From contig DXML01000003.1 in the NCBI GenBank assembly GCA_019414205.1, positions 62,001 to 126,000 of the forward strand: 64,000 bases of DNA, read 5' to 3'. Below the pieces are notes generated by a model that worked only from the letters and a program-made list of their open reading frames with translations, was not told where the DNA came from and did no database searches. This DNA comes from Collinsella sp. Its GTDB lineage: Bacteria; Actinomycetota; Coriobacteriia; Coriobacteriales; Coriobacteriaceae. The position numbers were made by a program, and so were the translations under genes. Below, piece after piece: positions 34,140 to 43,447 of the stretch; within the stretch, counting starts at the first letter, position 1; each line of letters opens with the position of its first letter.

Positions 34140-35963
34140 TTACGCAATCATCTGGAAGAACTCGGCAACGGGGCCAAGCGCCAGGGCCGGGAAGAAGCTC
34201 AGGGCACCGATCAGCAGAACGATGAACACGAGCAGGAATACGAACATGCCGTTAGTGGTAGACAGGGTACCGGCGCTCTCGGCGACCCTACCCTTCTTGG
34301 CCAGCGAGCCGGCGATAGCCAGCGTACCGATGATGGGCATGAAGCGGGCAAACAGCATCTCGAGGCCGAGCATGACGTTGATCCAGGGAATGTTGCAGTT
34401 CATGCCTGCAAACGCCGAGCCGTTGTTGCCACCGCATGAGGTGAAGGCATACAGCACCTCGGAGAAGCCGTGCGCGCCACCATTGTTGAGCTGGTCGGCA
34501 AGACCGGGCACCATGCAGGCGATGGCCGAGCACACCAGAATGGCAAACGGAGTTGCCAGGCACAGGACAACTGCCCAGCGCATCTCGCCCGGCTCGATCT
34601 TCTTGCCCAGGAACTCGGGCGTGCGGCCGACCATAAGGCCGGCGATGAACACTGTGAGGATGGCGAAGCCGATCATGCCGTACAGGCCGCAGCCCACGCC
34701 GCCGAAGACGACCTCGCCCAGAGCCATCTGGAGCATCTGGACAAAACCGCCCAGCGGGGTGTAGGAGTCGTGCATGGAGTTAACCGAGCCGTTGGAAGCG
34801 GCGGTGGTGTAAGCCGACCACGTGGAGGAGGTGGCGATACCGAAGCGGCTCTCCTTGCCCTCCATGTTGCCGCCGGCCTGGCCGTCGGTCATCTCGATAT
34901 TGACCGCTCCGCCATCGGCCAGCTGCGGCGTACCCATATGCTCGTTAACGGCGATGATGCCGGTAAAGACCACGAGCAGGATAAGCATCGCCGCGAAGAT
35001 GGCCTTGCCCTGCTTGGTGTTCTTGACGCCGATACCGAAGGTGAAGCAGCAGGCAGCCGGGATCAGCAGCAGGCTGGTCATCTCGATGATGTTGGTGAAG
35101 GCACTGGGGTTCTCATACGGATGGGCGGAGTTCACGCCGAAGAAGCCGCCGCCGTTGGTACCGGACTGCTTGATGGCGACCTGAGGAGCCGCAGGACCCT
35201 GGGGCAGGAACTGCTCGGTGACCACGCGCGCGCCCTCGACAACCTTGCCGTCGACCTTGACCGTATCGCCCTCGATCTGGGCGCCGTCGATGACGCTCCA
35301 GCCGCCGTCTGCATTAGGCTGGACAGCGACGGGCTCTACGAGCTCAGCCTTCTGAGCCGGCTGGAAGTTGGAGATGACGCCACCGGCAGCCAGGCAGATG
35401 CCGAACACGAGGTTCAGCGGGACGAGCACATACAGGACGGTGCGGGTGAGGTCGACCCAGAAGGAACCCAGACCCTGCTCCTTGACCTGACGGAAGCCGC
35501 GGATCAGCGCGAACATGACCGCAATACCCGTGCCGGCGGACAAGAAGTTCTGCACGGTGAGGCCCATGAACTGCACAAGGTAGGACAGGGTGGTCTCACC
35601 GGAATAGGATTGCCAATTGGTGTTGGTTATGAAGGAAGCGGCCGTATTGAACGACAGGTCCCATGACACACCCGGCAGGTGCTGGGGATTGCCTGGCAAG
35701 AAGGGCTGAAGCGCCTGGAGCGCCACAAGGGCCACGAGGCCGATCCCCGAAAAGACCAGCACGCTCGCCAGATAGCGCCTACACCCCATCTGCTCTGCCG
35801 CGTCGATGCGAAGCAGACGATAGACGCCACGCTCCACAGGAGCAATCACAGGCGACAGGAACGTATGCTCGCCATCCATGATATGGGCCATGAACCGACC
35901 GAGCGGAACGGCCAGGACGACGAGCACGGCAAAGTACAAGATGTACTGAATCGCAGCGTCCAT
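34140..35963 (-). CDS. kdpA: K+-transporting ATPase subunit KdpA
   Basis: A 607-residue K+ channel-like subunit, slightly longer than E. coli KdpA (557). It has the fourfold helix-pore-helix plan with selectivity-loop segments (NTNWQSYSG, SGTNGGGFFGVNSAHPYENPS, SSTWSAYTTAASNGSVNSMH, TSCGGNNGSAFAG). A longer external loop (about 205-270) accounts for the extra length. Its ATG follows the kdpF stop by 3 nt, so translation is likely coupled. Confidence 0.96.
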   Translation of the reverse strand: MDAAIQYILYFAVLVVLAVPLGRFMAHIMDGEHTFLSPVIAPVERGVYRLLRIDAAEQMGCRRYLASVLVFSGIGLVALVALQALQPFLPGNPQHLPGVSWDLSFNTAASFITNTNWQSYSGETTLSYLVQFMGLTVQNFLSAGTGIAVMFALIRGFRQVKEQGLGSFWVDLTRTVLYVLVPLNLVFGICLAAGGVISNFQPAQKAELVEPVAVQPNADGGWSVIDGAQIEGDTVKVDGKVVEGARVVTEQFLPQGPAAPQVAIKQSGTNGGGFFGVNSAHPYENPSAFTNIIEMTSLLLIPAACCFTFGIGVKNTKQGKAIFAAMLILLVVFTGIIAVNEHMGTPQLADGGAVNIEMTDGQAGGNMEGKESRFGIATSSTWSAYTTAASNGSVNSMHDSYTPLGGFVQMLQMALGEVVFGGVGCGLYGMIGFAILTVFIAGLMVGRTPEFLGKKIEPGEMRWAVVLCLATPFAILVCSAIACMVPGLADQLNNGGAHGFSEVLYAFTSCGGNNGSAFAGMNCNIPWINVMLGLEMLFARFMPIIGTLAIAGSLAKKGRVAESAGTLSTTNGMFVFLLVFIVLLIGALSFFPALALGPVAEFFQMIA

Positions 35964-35966
35964 AGT

Positions 35967-36053
35967 TTACGAATCACTCCTCATCAGAATGTAGATGTAA
36001 TAGATAAGGAGTCCGATGCAGACGACTCCGATAATGGGAATGAGGATGTCCAT
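35967..36053 (-). CDS. kdpF: KdpF, small membrane subunit
   Basis: A 28-residue single-helix peptide, MDILIPIIGVVCIGLLIYYI plus YILMRSDS. The size (29 in E. coli) and position just before kdpA match KdpF, a lipid-like stabiliser of the complex. ATG 36053 has AAAGGGG upstream. A longer frame with the same end lacks any family similarity. Confidence 0.8.
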   Translation of the reverse strand: MDILIPIIGVVCIGLLIYYIYILMRSDS

Positions 36054-36296
36054 TACCGCCCCTTTCACGCGCGGTCCGATGTCTCGGACGCCTGCTCCCG
36101 CAAGCGCCTGGGGACAGTAAACGCTTCTAGAGATTAAAGAGGCGTGAGGGCCGGGGCTCACGACCTTAAGATGCCGTAAAGATGCAGGTAGAAAGCACTA
36201 TTGCGGCTGCAGTGCGCCTATACTCGACCTCGCGAGCATACAGTGGCGTCCTCACCGCGTATGCACGCATGGACAACGTTTCAGAAAGGCTACGCT

Positions 36297-39032
36297 ATGC
36301 AGCGCGACGCATCGGACACTCGCGTCAATCCAGACCTCATCCTCAAGGCAATTGAGAAAGACGAGGTCGCCGATGACGCTCAAACCAGCCGGGGACACCT
36401 CAAGATTTTCTTTGGCTACGCTGCTGGTGCAGGCAAAACCTATGCGATGCTTCAAGCCGCCCACGCCGCCAAGCGGCGAGGTGTCGACGTCGTCGCGGGA
36501 TACATCGAGCCGCACGAACGTCCGGCAACTGCCCATCTTGCACAAGGGCTTGAGAACGTGCCCTGTAAACTCATCGAGCACAACGGCATTGCGCTCAGCG
36601 AGTTCGATCTAGATGTGGCTATCGAGCGCGCCCCTCAGCTCATCCTTGTCGACGAGCTCGCCCATACGAATGCGCCGGGGTCTCGCCACGACAAACGCTA
36701 TCAAGACGTCGAGGAACTTCTACATGCGGGCATCGACGTCTATACGACCGTGAACGTTCAGCATATCGAGAGCCTAAACGACATGGTTGCATCCATCACC
36801 GGCGTTGTCGTGAGTGAACGAATCCCCGACCGTATCTTCGATGATGCCGACCAGGTCGAGCTCGTCGACATAGAGCCCGAAGACCTACTTGAGCGCCTTC
36901 GCGCCGGCCTCGTCTACCGTCCCGCACAAGCCGACCGAGCGCAACAGCATTTTTTTACCGTCGAAAACCTCACCGCACTCCGAGAAATCGCGCTGCGCCG
37001 CTGCGCCGATCGCACCGGCCACCTCACAGACGCCGCACGCGTGCTGGGAAACCGTGACTACTACACCAGGGAGCGTATCTTAGTCTGTGTCTCCCCGGCG
37101 CCGACCAATCCCCGCATCGTCCGTGCCGCCGCACGCATGGCGAAAGCGTTTCGCAGCGAGCTCGTCGCCCTGTTCGTAGAGAGCCCGCGCACGCAAGCCA
37201 TGAGCGATGATGAGCGCGCCAAGCTTGCAGACAATATCGCCCTAGCCGAGCAGCTCGGAGCACATATGGAAACCGTCTATGGCGACGACGTCGCGTTTCA
37301 GATCTCCGAGTTCGCGCGCCTGTCGGGTATTTCGAAGATCGTCATGGGGCGCACGGGCGAGCACAGCAGCGTCCGTCAGGCCCTCTTTGGCCGCAAATCT
37401 CTCGTAGAACAGCTCATAACATTCGCCCCGAACCTCGACATTTACATCATTCCAGACCAGTCGACTCCGCCCTCCCGACCCAAAGGACGCCGCCGTGCGC
37501 TCGCCCTGCAGCCGCCCAGCAGCCGAAACGTGCTTCGCACGCTGGCCCTCTCTCTTGTCGCCACGGCGATCGGCACGGCTTTCCGCCATCTGGGATTTGC
37601 CGATTCCAGCATCATATCCCTCTATATCCTCACGGCCCTGCTGACCGCCGTCACCACGACGGGGCGTATCTGCACGATCGTATCGAGCGTGCTCTCTGTA
37701 GTGCTTTACAACTTCTGCTTCGTCACGCCTCTGTTTTCGCTCGCCAGCTACGACCGAAGCTATCTGGTCACGTTCGGCATCATGTTCGCTACCGCTATGG
37801 TCGCCGGCGAGTTAACTGCGCGCATCGCCGACAACGCCCGTACCTCCGCCGAGAACGCATTCAAAACGCGCGTACTCCTCGAAACGAACCAGCTCTTGCA
37901 GCAAGCCCATAGCGCGGAGGAGTGCGCCCGCGTCGCCATGAACCAACTCATCAAACTGCTAAAACTCGACGTGGTCTTCTACACCGCCGAACACGGCACG
38001 CTCGGCAAGACGCTCTATGAGTCCGCTGGCACCGAAAACCGATCCGCGTCGCTGTTCACCGACTACGAGCGCGCTGTTGCAACCTGGACCTACACCAACA
38101 ACAAACGCGCGGGCGCAAGCACGCGGACCCTGCCCGAGGCGCGCTGCCTCTACCTCGCGGTTCGCACCGGCGACAAGGTATTCGGTGTCATCGGCATCGA
38201 CCTGGAGGGGCGCGAGATCGAAGCCTTCGAGCATTCGATCGTCCTATCTATCGTAGGCGAATGCGCCTTGGCGCTCGAAAGCGACCGGGCGGCGCAAGAG
38301 CGCGAAGAGGCTGCGGTCTTGGCGAAAAACGAGCAGCTGCGCGCCAACCTTTTGCGCTCCATCGGCCACGATTTGAGGACACCCCTCACGGCTATATCCG
38401 GATCTGCGGCAATCCTTCGGAAGAGCGACGAGAGGCTCAGCCTCGAACAGCGCTGCGATCTTGCCGATGCCATCTACGATGACTCCCTCTGGCTTATCGA
38501 TACCGTGGAGAACCTCCTCGCCATCACACGCGTCGAGGACGGCACCATTCGCCTCAACCTCACATCCGAGCTCATCGACGAGGTCATCGAGGCCGCCCTC
38601 AGCCATGTCGCCCAAGCATCGCATGGACGTGCCGTCACCATCGAGCACACTGACGACATCCTGCTGGTACGCATCGACGTCCATCTCATCATGCAGGTGC
38701 TTACGAATCTCATCATGAACGCCTTCAAATACACGCCCGAGGACTCGACTGTCACCGTCAGCGCACGTCGCGAGGGTGCATTCGTCGTGGTGGACGTCGC
38801 AGACGATGGGCCAGGTGTGGCAGACTGCGACAAGCCTCATATCTTTGAGCGCTTCTTCACCTCAAGCAATACGCGGCCCGTGGATTCGCGTCGAAGCATC
38901 GGCCTTGGGCTGTCGCTCTGCCGCTCCATCGTGGAGGCGCATGGCGGCGTCATCGAAGTTCGCGACAACCACCCCCATGGGGCCGTCTTCCGTTTTACCC
39001 TGCCCGCCGAGGAGATCGAGATTCATGAATAA
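36297..39032 (+). CDS. kdpD: Sensor histidine kinase KdpD
   Basis: A 911-residue K+ / turgor sensor. It starts with the KdpD-specific ATP-binding domain (GHLKIFFGYAAGAGKTYAML, Walker A; LVDELAHTNAPGSRH), a UspA-like domain (about 240-365), four membrane helices (about 400-500), a GAF-like domain and a kinase core. The H box is SIGHDLRTPLTAISGSA, with N and G boxes (NLIMNAFKYTPED, VADDGPGV, GLGLSLCRSIVEAHGG). The start at 36297 has AAAGG and places the family's N-terminus correctly; an earlier in-frame ATG is unlikely. It diverges from kdpFABC, an arrangement seen in several actinobacteria. Confidence 0.95.
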   Translation: MQRDASDTRVNPDLILKAIEKDEVADDAQTSRGHLKIFFGYAAGAGKTYAMLQAAHAAKRRGVDVVAGYIEPHERPATAHLAQGLENVPCKLIEHNGIALSEFDLDVAIERAPQLILVDELAHTNAPGSRHDKRYQDVEELLHAGIDVYTTVNVQHIESLNDMVASITGVVVSERIPDRIFDDADQVELVDIEPEDLLERLRAGLVYRPAQADRAQQHFFTVENLTALREIALRRCADRTGHLTDAARVLGNRDYYTRERILVCVSPAPTNPRIVRAAARMAKAFRSELVALFVESPRTQAMSDDERAKLADNIALAEQLGAHMETVYGDDVAFQISEFARLSGISKIVMGRTGEHSSVRQALFGRKSLVEQLITFAPNLDIYIIPDQSTPPSRPKGRRRALALQPPSSRNVLRTLALSLVATAIGTAFRHLGFADSSIISLYILTALLTAVTTTGRICTIVSSVLSVVLYNFCFVTPLFSLASYDRSYLVTFGIMFATAMVAGELTARIADNARTSAENAFKTRVLLETNQLLQQAHSAEECARVAMNQLIKLLKLDVVFYTAEHGTLGKTLYESAGTENRSASLFTDYERAVATWTYTNNKRAGASTRTLPEARCLYLAVRTGDKVFGVIGIDLEGREIEAFEHSIVLSIVGECALALESDRAAQEREEAAVLAKNEQLRANLLRSIGHDLRTPLTAISGSAAILRKSDERLSLEQRCDLADAIYDDSLWLIDTVENLLAITRVEDGTIRLNLTSELIDEVIEAALSHVAQASHGRAVTIEHTDDILLVRIDVHLIMQVLTNLIMNAFKYTPEDSTVTVSARREGAFVVVDVADDGPGVADCDKPHIFERFFTSSNTRPVDSRRSIGLGLSLCRSIVEAHGGVIEVRDNHPHGAVFRFTLPAEEIEIHE

Positions 39033-39729
39033 TGCCGCTAAGCCACGCATCCTCCTGGTCGAAGATGACCTGGCCGTTCAAAACCTCGTTTCGACCGCGC
39101 TTGACCTCCACGGCTATGTCGTGAGCAAGGTTTGCAACGGCCAGGCCGCCGTCATGGATGCGGTGTCGCACGGCCCCAGCCTCATCATGCTCGACCTCGG
39201 CCTTCCCGACATTGACGGTATCGAGGTCATCACGAAGATCCGAAGCTGGTCGGCAGTCCCCATTATCGTCATTTCGGCGCGCACCGAAGATTCCGACAAG
39301 ATTGCAGCACTTGACGCAGGGGCAGACGACTACCTCACCAAGCCCTTTTCTGTGGATGAGCTGCTCGCGCGCGTCCGTGCGAATTTGAGGCGCTCCTCGA
39401 TGGCGTCGAGCGAGTCGACAGAAGCGAGTACGTTCGACAACGGTCCGCTGCATATCGACTACGCCGCGGGATACGCGACGAAAGACGGACGCGAGCTCTC
39501 GCTCACCCCAACCGAGTACAAATTGCTCGTCCTTCTGGCGAAAAACGTCGACAAGGTGCTCACCCACACCTTCATCACCCGCGAGATATGGGGCACGAGC
39601 TGGGACAGCGATCTGGCGAGCCTGCGCGTGTTCATGCGCACCCTGCGCAAGAAGATCGAGGCAGACCCCTCTCACCCCAAGATGATTCAGACGCACATGG
39701 GTGTCGGGTACCGCATGCAGCGTCTCTAG
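39025..39729 (+). CDS. kdpE: Response regulator KdpE
   Basis: A 234-residue OmpR-family regulator. The receiver has the acidic pair (VEDD), phospho-Asp (LDLGLPDIDG) and Lys (TKPF). The C-terminus is the winged helix (LSLTPTEYKLLVLLAKNVDKVLTHTFITREIWG, LRVFMRTLRKKIE). It overlaps kdpD by 8 nt. It should activate kdpFABC across the divergent region at 36054-36296, where no clear promoter consensus was recognised apart from TATACT at 36219. Confidence 0.95.
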   Translation: MNNAAKPRILLVEDDLAVQNLVSTALDLHGYVVSKVCNGQAAVMDAVSHGPSLIMLDLGLPDIDGIEVITKIRSWSAVPIIVISARTEDSDKIAALDAGADDYLTKPFSVDELLARVRANLRRSSMASSESTEASTFDNGPLHIDYAAGYATKDGRELSLTPTEYKLLVLLAKNVDKVLTHTFITREIWGTSWDSDLASLRVFMRTLRKKIEADPSHPKMIQTHMGVGYRMQRL

Positions 39730-39744
39730 CCCACCCCACAAAAA

Positions 39745-39811
39745 AGTTGCGGTGGAATACGGAGTAGATGAGGCCTTTGACAGGCAAAACAGTCCGTATT
39801 CCACCGCAACT
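39745..39811. repeat. Hairpin repeat family 3
   Basis: Arms AGTTGCGGTGGAATACGGA / TCCGTATTCCACCGCAACT, fully paired; the copy at 31330 has one G-T pair here. It begins 15 nt after kdpE and can act as its terminator. Confidence 0.8.
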
Positions 39812-39974
39812 GATGGGTGGGATGGGTTAAAGGCCAAGGTAGGCAATCATACCTTCGACGGCGAGTTTGGCGCCGGCCGCGGCATGGACGACCGTGAGCG
39901 GGCCGTTGACCACATAGTTAGCGATACCCCAAAATCACTCTTCAACTCGCCGCGCTCGTCCCCAAATGTGCAAA

Positions 39975-40003
39975 GCGCCCCGCGAACGGATGCTCGCGAG
40001 GCG
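39975..40003 (-). terminator. Terminator of the feo operon end
   Basis: GCGCC-c-CGCGA and TCGCG-a-GGCGC with a 7-nt loop, past the stop of the FeoB-associated gene. Short T-run. Confidence 0.5.
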
Positions 40004-40027
40004 CCTGGGTGTCTGGGTGCCCGGGCC

Positions 40028-40228
40028 TTATTTGATACCGCGGCCCAAGTCTTCGGCGATTTTGTCCACGGCCTTAAGTGCGGCGCAGGTCTTTTTGTTG
40101 GAGCAATGCCCCGTGCAAACGCCACCCTGAGCGCAATCGGCGCAGGTGCCTTTGCGGTAGATGCGCACGCACACGGCGACAAACGCAATGCCGATAACAG
40201 CCAACACAACAATATCGATAGGTGCCAT
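40028..40228 (-). CDS. FeoB-associated Cys-rich membrane protein
   Basis: A 66-residue protein: one membrane helix (IDIVVLAVIGIAFVAVCVRIY) and a cytosolic Cys cluster (CADCAQGGVCTGHCSNKKTC). It matches the small FeoB-associated family found after feoB in many anaerobes, perhaps handling Fe2+ at the channel exit. GGAGG lies six nt before ATG 40228. The gap of 222 bp to feoB carries two hairpin repeats and a terminator, so it may have its own promoter. Confidence 0.8.
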   Translation of the reverse strand: MAPIDIVVLAVIGIAFVAVCVRIYRKGTCADCAQGGVCTGHCSNKKTCAALKAVDKIAEDLGRGIK

Positions 40229-40275
40229 AGCAAGCCTCCTCTAGTTAACCACCACTTACTTTACCCCATCTTCCA

Positions 40276-40312
40276 CCTGCCAAAAAGGGACAGGTTTATT
40301 TTGGTTGGTTTT
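40276..40312 (-). repeat. Hairpin repeat family 5 (diverged, inverted)
   Basis: Read on the minus strand it gives GATAAAACCAACC, AAAATAAACCTGTCC and TTTTTGGCAGG, matching the copy at 8820 apart from changes in one arm. Confidence 0.5.
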
Positions 40313-40337
40313 ATCTGCGGAAACGCCACATCTCAGC

Positions 40338-40393
40338 TTTTGGTGCATGGGGGTCAGGTTACTTTGCACCAACCCTTCCCCCTTGCACCAAAA
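40338..40393. repeat. Hairpin repeat family 4 (rearranged copy)
   Basis: Outer arms TTTTGGTGCATGGGGG and CCCCCTTGCACCAAAA enclose AGGTTACTTTGCACCAA, the word shared with 29204. Confidence 0.6.
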
Positions 40394-40421
40394 AGCCCGG
40401 GGTCGCTGGGACACCCGGGCT
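40394..40421 (-). terminator. Intrinsic terminator of feoB
   Basis: AGCCCGGG / CCCGGGCT, followed on the minus strand by TTTTTGG; 30 nt after the feoB stop. Confidence 0.75.
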
Positions 40422-40450
40422 CGTGGAAAGGGGCTAATCCTTATTCGGAC

Positions 40451-42778
40451 TTAGGCGGAAACTGCGGCGGAAGCGGTGTTGGTCTCGTCCTCGTCAGTCC
40501 AAGCGTGTTTAGGCATGGGACGGAAGATCTGGAAGAGCATCGCAACCAGCAGCACGATGGCCACAACCGTCCAGATACCAAACTGTCCAAGAACAAACAG
40601 GTTGTAGAACTGGTTGATGAACAGGCCGATGACCCAAGCGAAAGCGCACTCGTAGCCGATGGCAATCGCGGTCCACTTGCCGGAGTCCATCTGGTTGCGG
40701 ATGGTGCCCATAGCAGCGAAGCACGGAGCGCACAGCAGGTTGAAGGCGCCAAAGGCTACGCAAGCACCCATAGTCGGGAACATGCCGGCAAACGCAGTCC
40801 ACAGGCTCGGGTCGGTCTCGGCGGCGTCGGCAACGGAGAGCAGCGAACCGGCGGTGGCGACAACGTTCTCCTTGGCGACGAGGCCAGAAACGGTCAGCGC
40901 GGTGGCCTGCCAGGTGCTAAAGCCGAGCGGGGCGAAGATCCAAGCGATCAGGTTACCGAGCATGGCAAGCACGGAGTAGTCCATGAACTCCTCGGGGATA
41001 CCATCCATCGCAGGCAGGAAGCCAAAGGAACCGTTGTAGCTACCAAAGTTGGAGAGGAACCAAACAACGACGGTGGACGCGAAGATGACCGTACCGGCCT
41101 TCTTGATAAAGGCCCAGCAGCGCTCCCACACGTGCAGCGCCCAAGAACGGATCGCCGGGAAGTGGTAGGCAGGAAGCTCCATAACAAACGGCGTCGGGCG
41201 GCCGGCGAAGAGCTTAGTCTTCTTGAGCATGAGGCCCGAAGCAATGACGGCAAAGACGCCCAGGAAGTAGAAGAGCGGGCTGATCCACGCAGCGGTAGTG
41301 GAAGAATCGCCGATGATGGAGCCCATGAGCAGGGCGATAATCGGCAGCTTGGCGCCACAGGGGATGAACGTGGTGGTCATGACCGTCATGCGGCGGTCCT
41401 TCTCGTTCTCGATGGTCTTGGTGGCCATGACGCCGGGGACGCCGCAGCCAGAAGAGACGAGCATCGGGATGAACGACTTACCGGACAGGCCAAAGCGGCG
41501 GAACACGCGGTCCATGATAAAGGCGACGCGGGCCATGTAGCCGCAGTCCTCCAGGAACGACAGCATCACAAAGAGCAGGAACATCTGGGGCACAAAACCA
41601 AAGATGGCACCCAGGCCGCCGACGATGCCGTCGCAGACCAGCGAATCGACCAGGCCACCATCCTCGGTGCCACCCGCCACAAGGGCGTCGTGCACCACGG
41701 TGGTGATACCCGGGACATAGGGGCCGTACTGTGCCGGGTCGACCGAGTCGGCATTGTCGCCCGCAGCCTCGACGGCCGCGTCGTAGGCGTCGCGGCCCTG
41801 ACCGAGCACGTACCAACCATCGGTGCCGAAGAGCTGGTCGTTGGTGAAGTCGGTCACCGTACCGCCCAGGGTGGAAACGGCGATGTAGTACACGCAGAAC
41901 ATGATGACCACGAAGATCGGCAGGCCCAGGATACGGTTGGTAACCACGCGGTCGATCTTCTCGGAGGTGCTCATCTTGGCCGGAGCCTTGGTGAGGCACT
42001 CGTCGATGATGTGGGCGATCACGCCATAGCGCTCGCCGGTGATGATGGACTCGGCATCGTCGTCGCAATCCTGCTCGCACTGGGCGACCAGCTGCTCAAC
42101 GCGATCGGCCTTCTCCTTGGTAAGGTTGATGAGCTTGCAGGCGTCCGCATCGCGCTCAAACAGCTTGACAGCGTAGTAGCGACGCTTGTTGTCGGGAACG
42201 CTCGCCGGCAGGTTATTCTCGATGTGGGTCAGAACGTCCTCGATAGAAGAATCGAACTTGTGCTCCGGCACCTGGCCCTTGGAAGCAGCGGACTTCTTGA
42301 CCTGCTCGAACAGCTCGTTGATACCCTTGTTCTTAAGGGCCGAGATCATCATGACCGGGCAGCCGAGCTTCTTGGAGAGCTTGTCCGTGTCGATCTTGTC
42401 GCCGTTCTTCTCGACCAAGTCGGCCATGTTGAGGGCAACGACCACGGGCAGGCCGGTCTCGATAACCTGAAGCGCTAGGTACAGGTTGCGCTCGAGGTTG
42501 GTAGCGTCGACCACCTGGACGACGACATCAGGCTCGCCGCTCATGAGGTAATCGCGCGAGCACTGCTCCTCGGGGCTGTAGGGGGAAAGCGAGTAGATGC
42601 CGGGGAGGTCCGTAATCGTGACGTTCTTGTCACTCAGGAGCTTGGCTTCCTTTTTCTCAACCGTGACGCCGGGCCAGTTGCCAACGTAGCCGTTGGCGCC
42701 GGTGATCAGGTTGAAAAGCGTGGTCTTGCCGCAGTTGGGGTTACCCGCCAGCGCGACATGGATCTGAGAATCCGCCAT
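40451..42778 (-). CDS. feoB: Fe2+ transporter FeoB
   Basis: A 775-residue ferrous iron transporter. The N-terminal G domain has GNPNCGKTTLFN (G1), LPGIYSLSPYSPEE (G3 and switch) and NMAD (G4). A helical GDI-type domain follows, then two Gate motifs and core segments (LEDCGYMARVAFIMDR, SSGCGVPGVMATKTIENEKDRRMT, FIPCGAKLPIIALL). An acidic loop of about 50 residues (GTDGWYVLGQGRDAYD...) between the first helices is longer than in E. coli. Operon with two feoA genes upstream; its own start is 122 nt behind feoA with a palindrome in between. Confidence 0.96.
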   Translation of the reverse strand: MADSQIHVALAGNPNCGKTTLFNLITGANGYVGNWPGVTVEKKEAKLLSDKNVTITDLPGIYSLSPYSPEEQCSRDYLMSGEPDVVVQVVDATNLERNLYLALQVIETGLPVVVALNMADLVEKNGDKIDTDKLSKKLGCPVMMISALKNKGINELFEQVKKSAASKGQVPEHKFDSSIEDVLTHIENNLPASVPDNKRRYYAVKLFERDADACKLINLTKEKADRVEQLVAQCEQDCDDDAESIITGERYGVIAHIIDECLTKAPAKMSTSEKIDRVVTNRILGLPIFVVIMFCVYYIAVSTLGGTVTDFTNDQLFGTDGWYVLGQGRDAYDAAVEAAGDNADSVDPAQYGPYVPGITTVVHDALVAGGTEDGGLVDSLVCDGIVGGLGAIFGFVPQMFLLFVMLSFLEDCGYMARVAFIMDRVFRRFGLSGKSFIPMLVSSGCGVPGVMATKTIENEKDRRMTVMTTTFIPCGAKLPIIALLMGSIIGDSSTTAAWISPLFYFLGVFAVIASGLMLKKTKLFAGRPTPFVMELPAYHFPAIRSWALHVWERCWAFIKKAGTVIFASTVVVWFLSNFGSYNGSFGFLPAMDGIPEEFMDYSVLAMLGNLIAWIFAPLGFSTWQATALTVSGLVAKENVVATAGSLLSVADAAETDPSLWTAFAGMFPTMGACVAFGAFNLLCAPCFAAMGTIRNQMDSGKWTAIAIGYECAFAWVIGLFINQFYNLFVLGQFGIWTVVAIVLLVAMLFQIFRPMPKHAWTDEDETNTASAAVSA

Positions 42779-42854
42779 TCAATCCTTCTTCCTTGTGTGC
42801 CCGCGCTGCTTTCTCCGCGCGGGCTGGATAATGTGCTTCAACACTGCATTATTG

Positions 42855-42872
42855 AGTTAGAAAAACCTAACT
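42855..42872 (-). promoter_or_regulatory. Palindrome between feoA and feoB, possible DtxR-type iron box
   Basis: AGTTAG-AAAAAC-CTAACT; on the minus strand it reads AGTTAGGTTTTTCTAACT, akin to the TTAGGTTAGCCTAACCTAA core bound by DtxR/IdeR regulators. The same AAAGTTAG word occurs upstream of the first feoA. Confidence 0.4.
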
Positions 42873-42900
42873 TTATCTGCAGAAATATGTGCGCCGGCCC

Positions 42901-43122
42901 TTACTGGACCTCGACGACGGCAGCCTCCTCCTTGCGGATGGAGAGCTCGTAGCCGCGCACGTTGATCTCGACCGGATCTCCGAGCGGTGCAACCTTTACG
43001 ACCTTGAACGAAGTGCCCTTGATGAGCCCCAGGTCCATAAGGTGACGGCGAAGTGCGCCCTCGCCGTGAAGCTTGACGATGGTAGAGCTCTCGCCCACCT
43101 TAACGTCACCCAACGTCTTCAT
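42901..43122 (-). CDS. FeoA family protein (second copy)
   Basis: A 73-residue SH3-like protein (MKTLGDVKVGESSTIVKLHGEGALRRHLMDLGLIKGTSFKVVKVAPLGDPVEINVRGYELSIRKEEAAVVEV). The GxxxRRHLMDLGLIKGT segment and PLGDPVEI are typical. FeoA binds FeoB and supports Fe2+ uptake. GGGGG lies eight nt before ATG 43122. Confidence 0.92.
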   Translation of the reverse strand: MKTLGDVKVGESSTIVKLHGEGALRRHLMDLGLIKGTSFKVVKVAPLGDPVEINVRGYELSIRKEEAAVVEVQ

Positions 43123-43161
43123 ATTCTTTTCCCCCTTTCAGCTTTTATGGAATGCTGCGAA

Positions 43162-43404
43162 CTAACCGACAGTCATGATGTGCATGGCGACCTTGGTATC
43201 GATACCAAAGCGTGCGCCCAGCACGGTGACGATGATATTGGCGCCACTCGAGCTCACCACGTGAACCTCGTTGCCCTCGACAAAGCCGAGGTCCTTAAGA
43301 TGGTGCTTCATGTCCTCATTGCCCTTTACACGAGACACGTGCACGGTTTCGCCCGCTTTCACCATCGAAAGCGGCATGGCCGGCATCTGCGGTCCGCAAG
43401 ACAT
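43162..43404 (-). CDS. FeoA family protein (first copy)
   Basis: An 80-residue FeoA-like protein, first in the feo operon. It starts with MSCGPQMPAMPLSMVKAGETV and keeps the MKHHLKDLGFVEGNEV core. It is diverged from the second copy, so the two may have different tasks. The N-terminal Cys is not a family constant. AGGAG lies seven nt before ATG 43404. Confidence 0.9.
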   Translation of the reverse strand: MSCGPQMPAMPLSMVKAGETVHVSRVKGNEDMKHHLKDLGFVEGNEVHVVSSSGANIIVTVLGARFGIDTKVAMHIMTVG

Positions 43405-43447
43405 GAGTGTGCTCCTAACCTCAGTTCGTCCTCAACATCGACGCAGC

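Noticed and set aside
35967..36161. 64-residue protein at the kdpF position
   Set aside because: Only the last 28 residues match KdpF. The upstream part has no similarity and the internal ATG has its own ribosome site.
36054..36296. KdpE operator in the kdpF-kdpD divergent region
   Set aside because: A TATACT box is present at 36219 but no repeat or known KdpE-like site could be defended.
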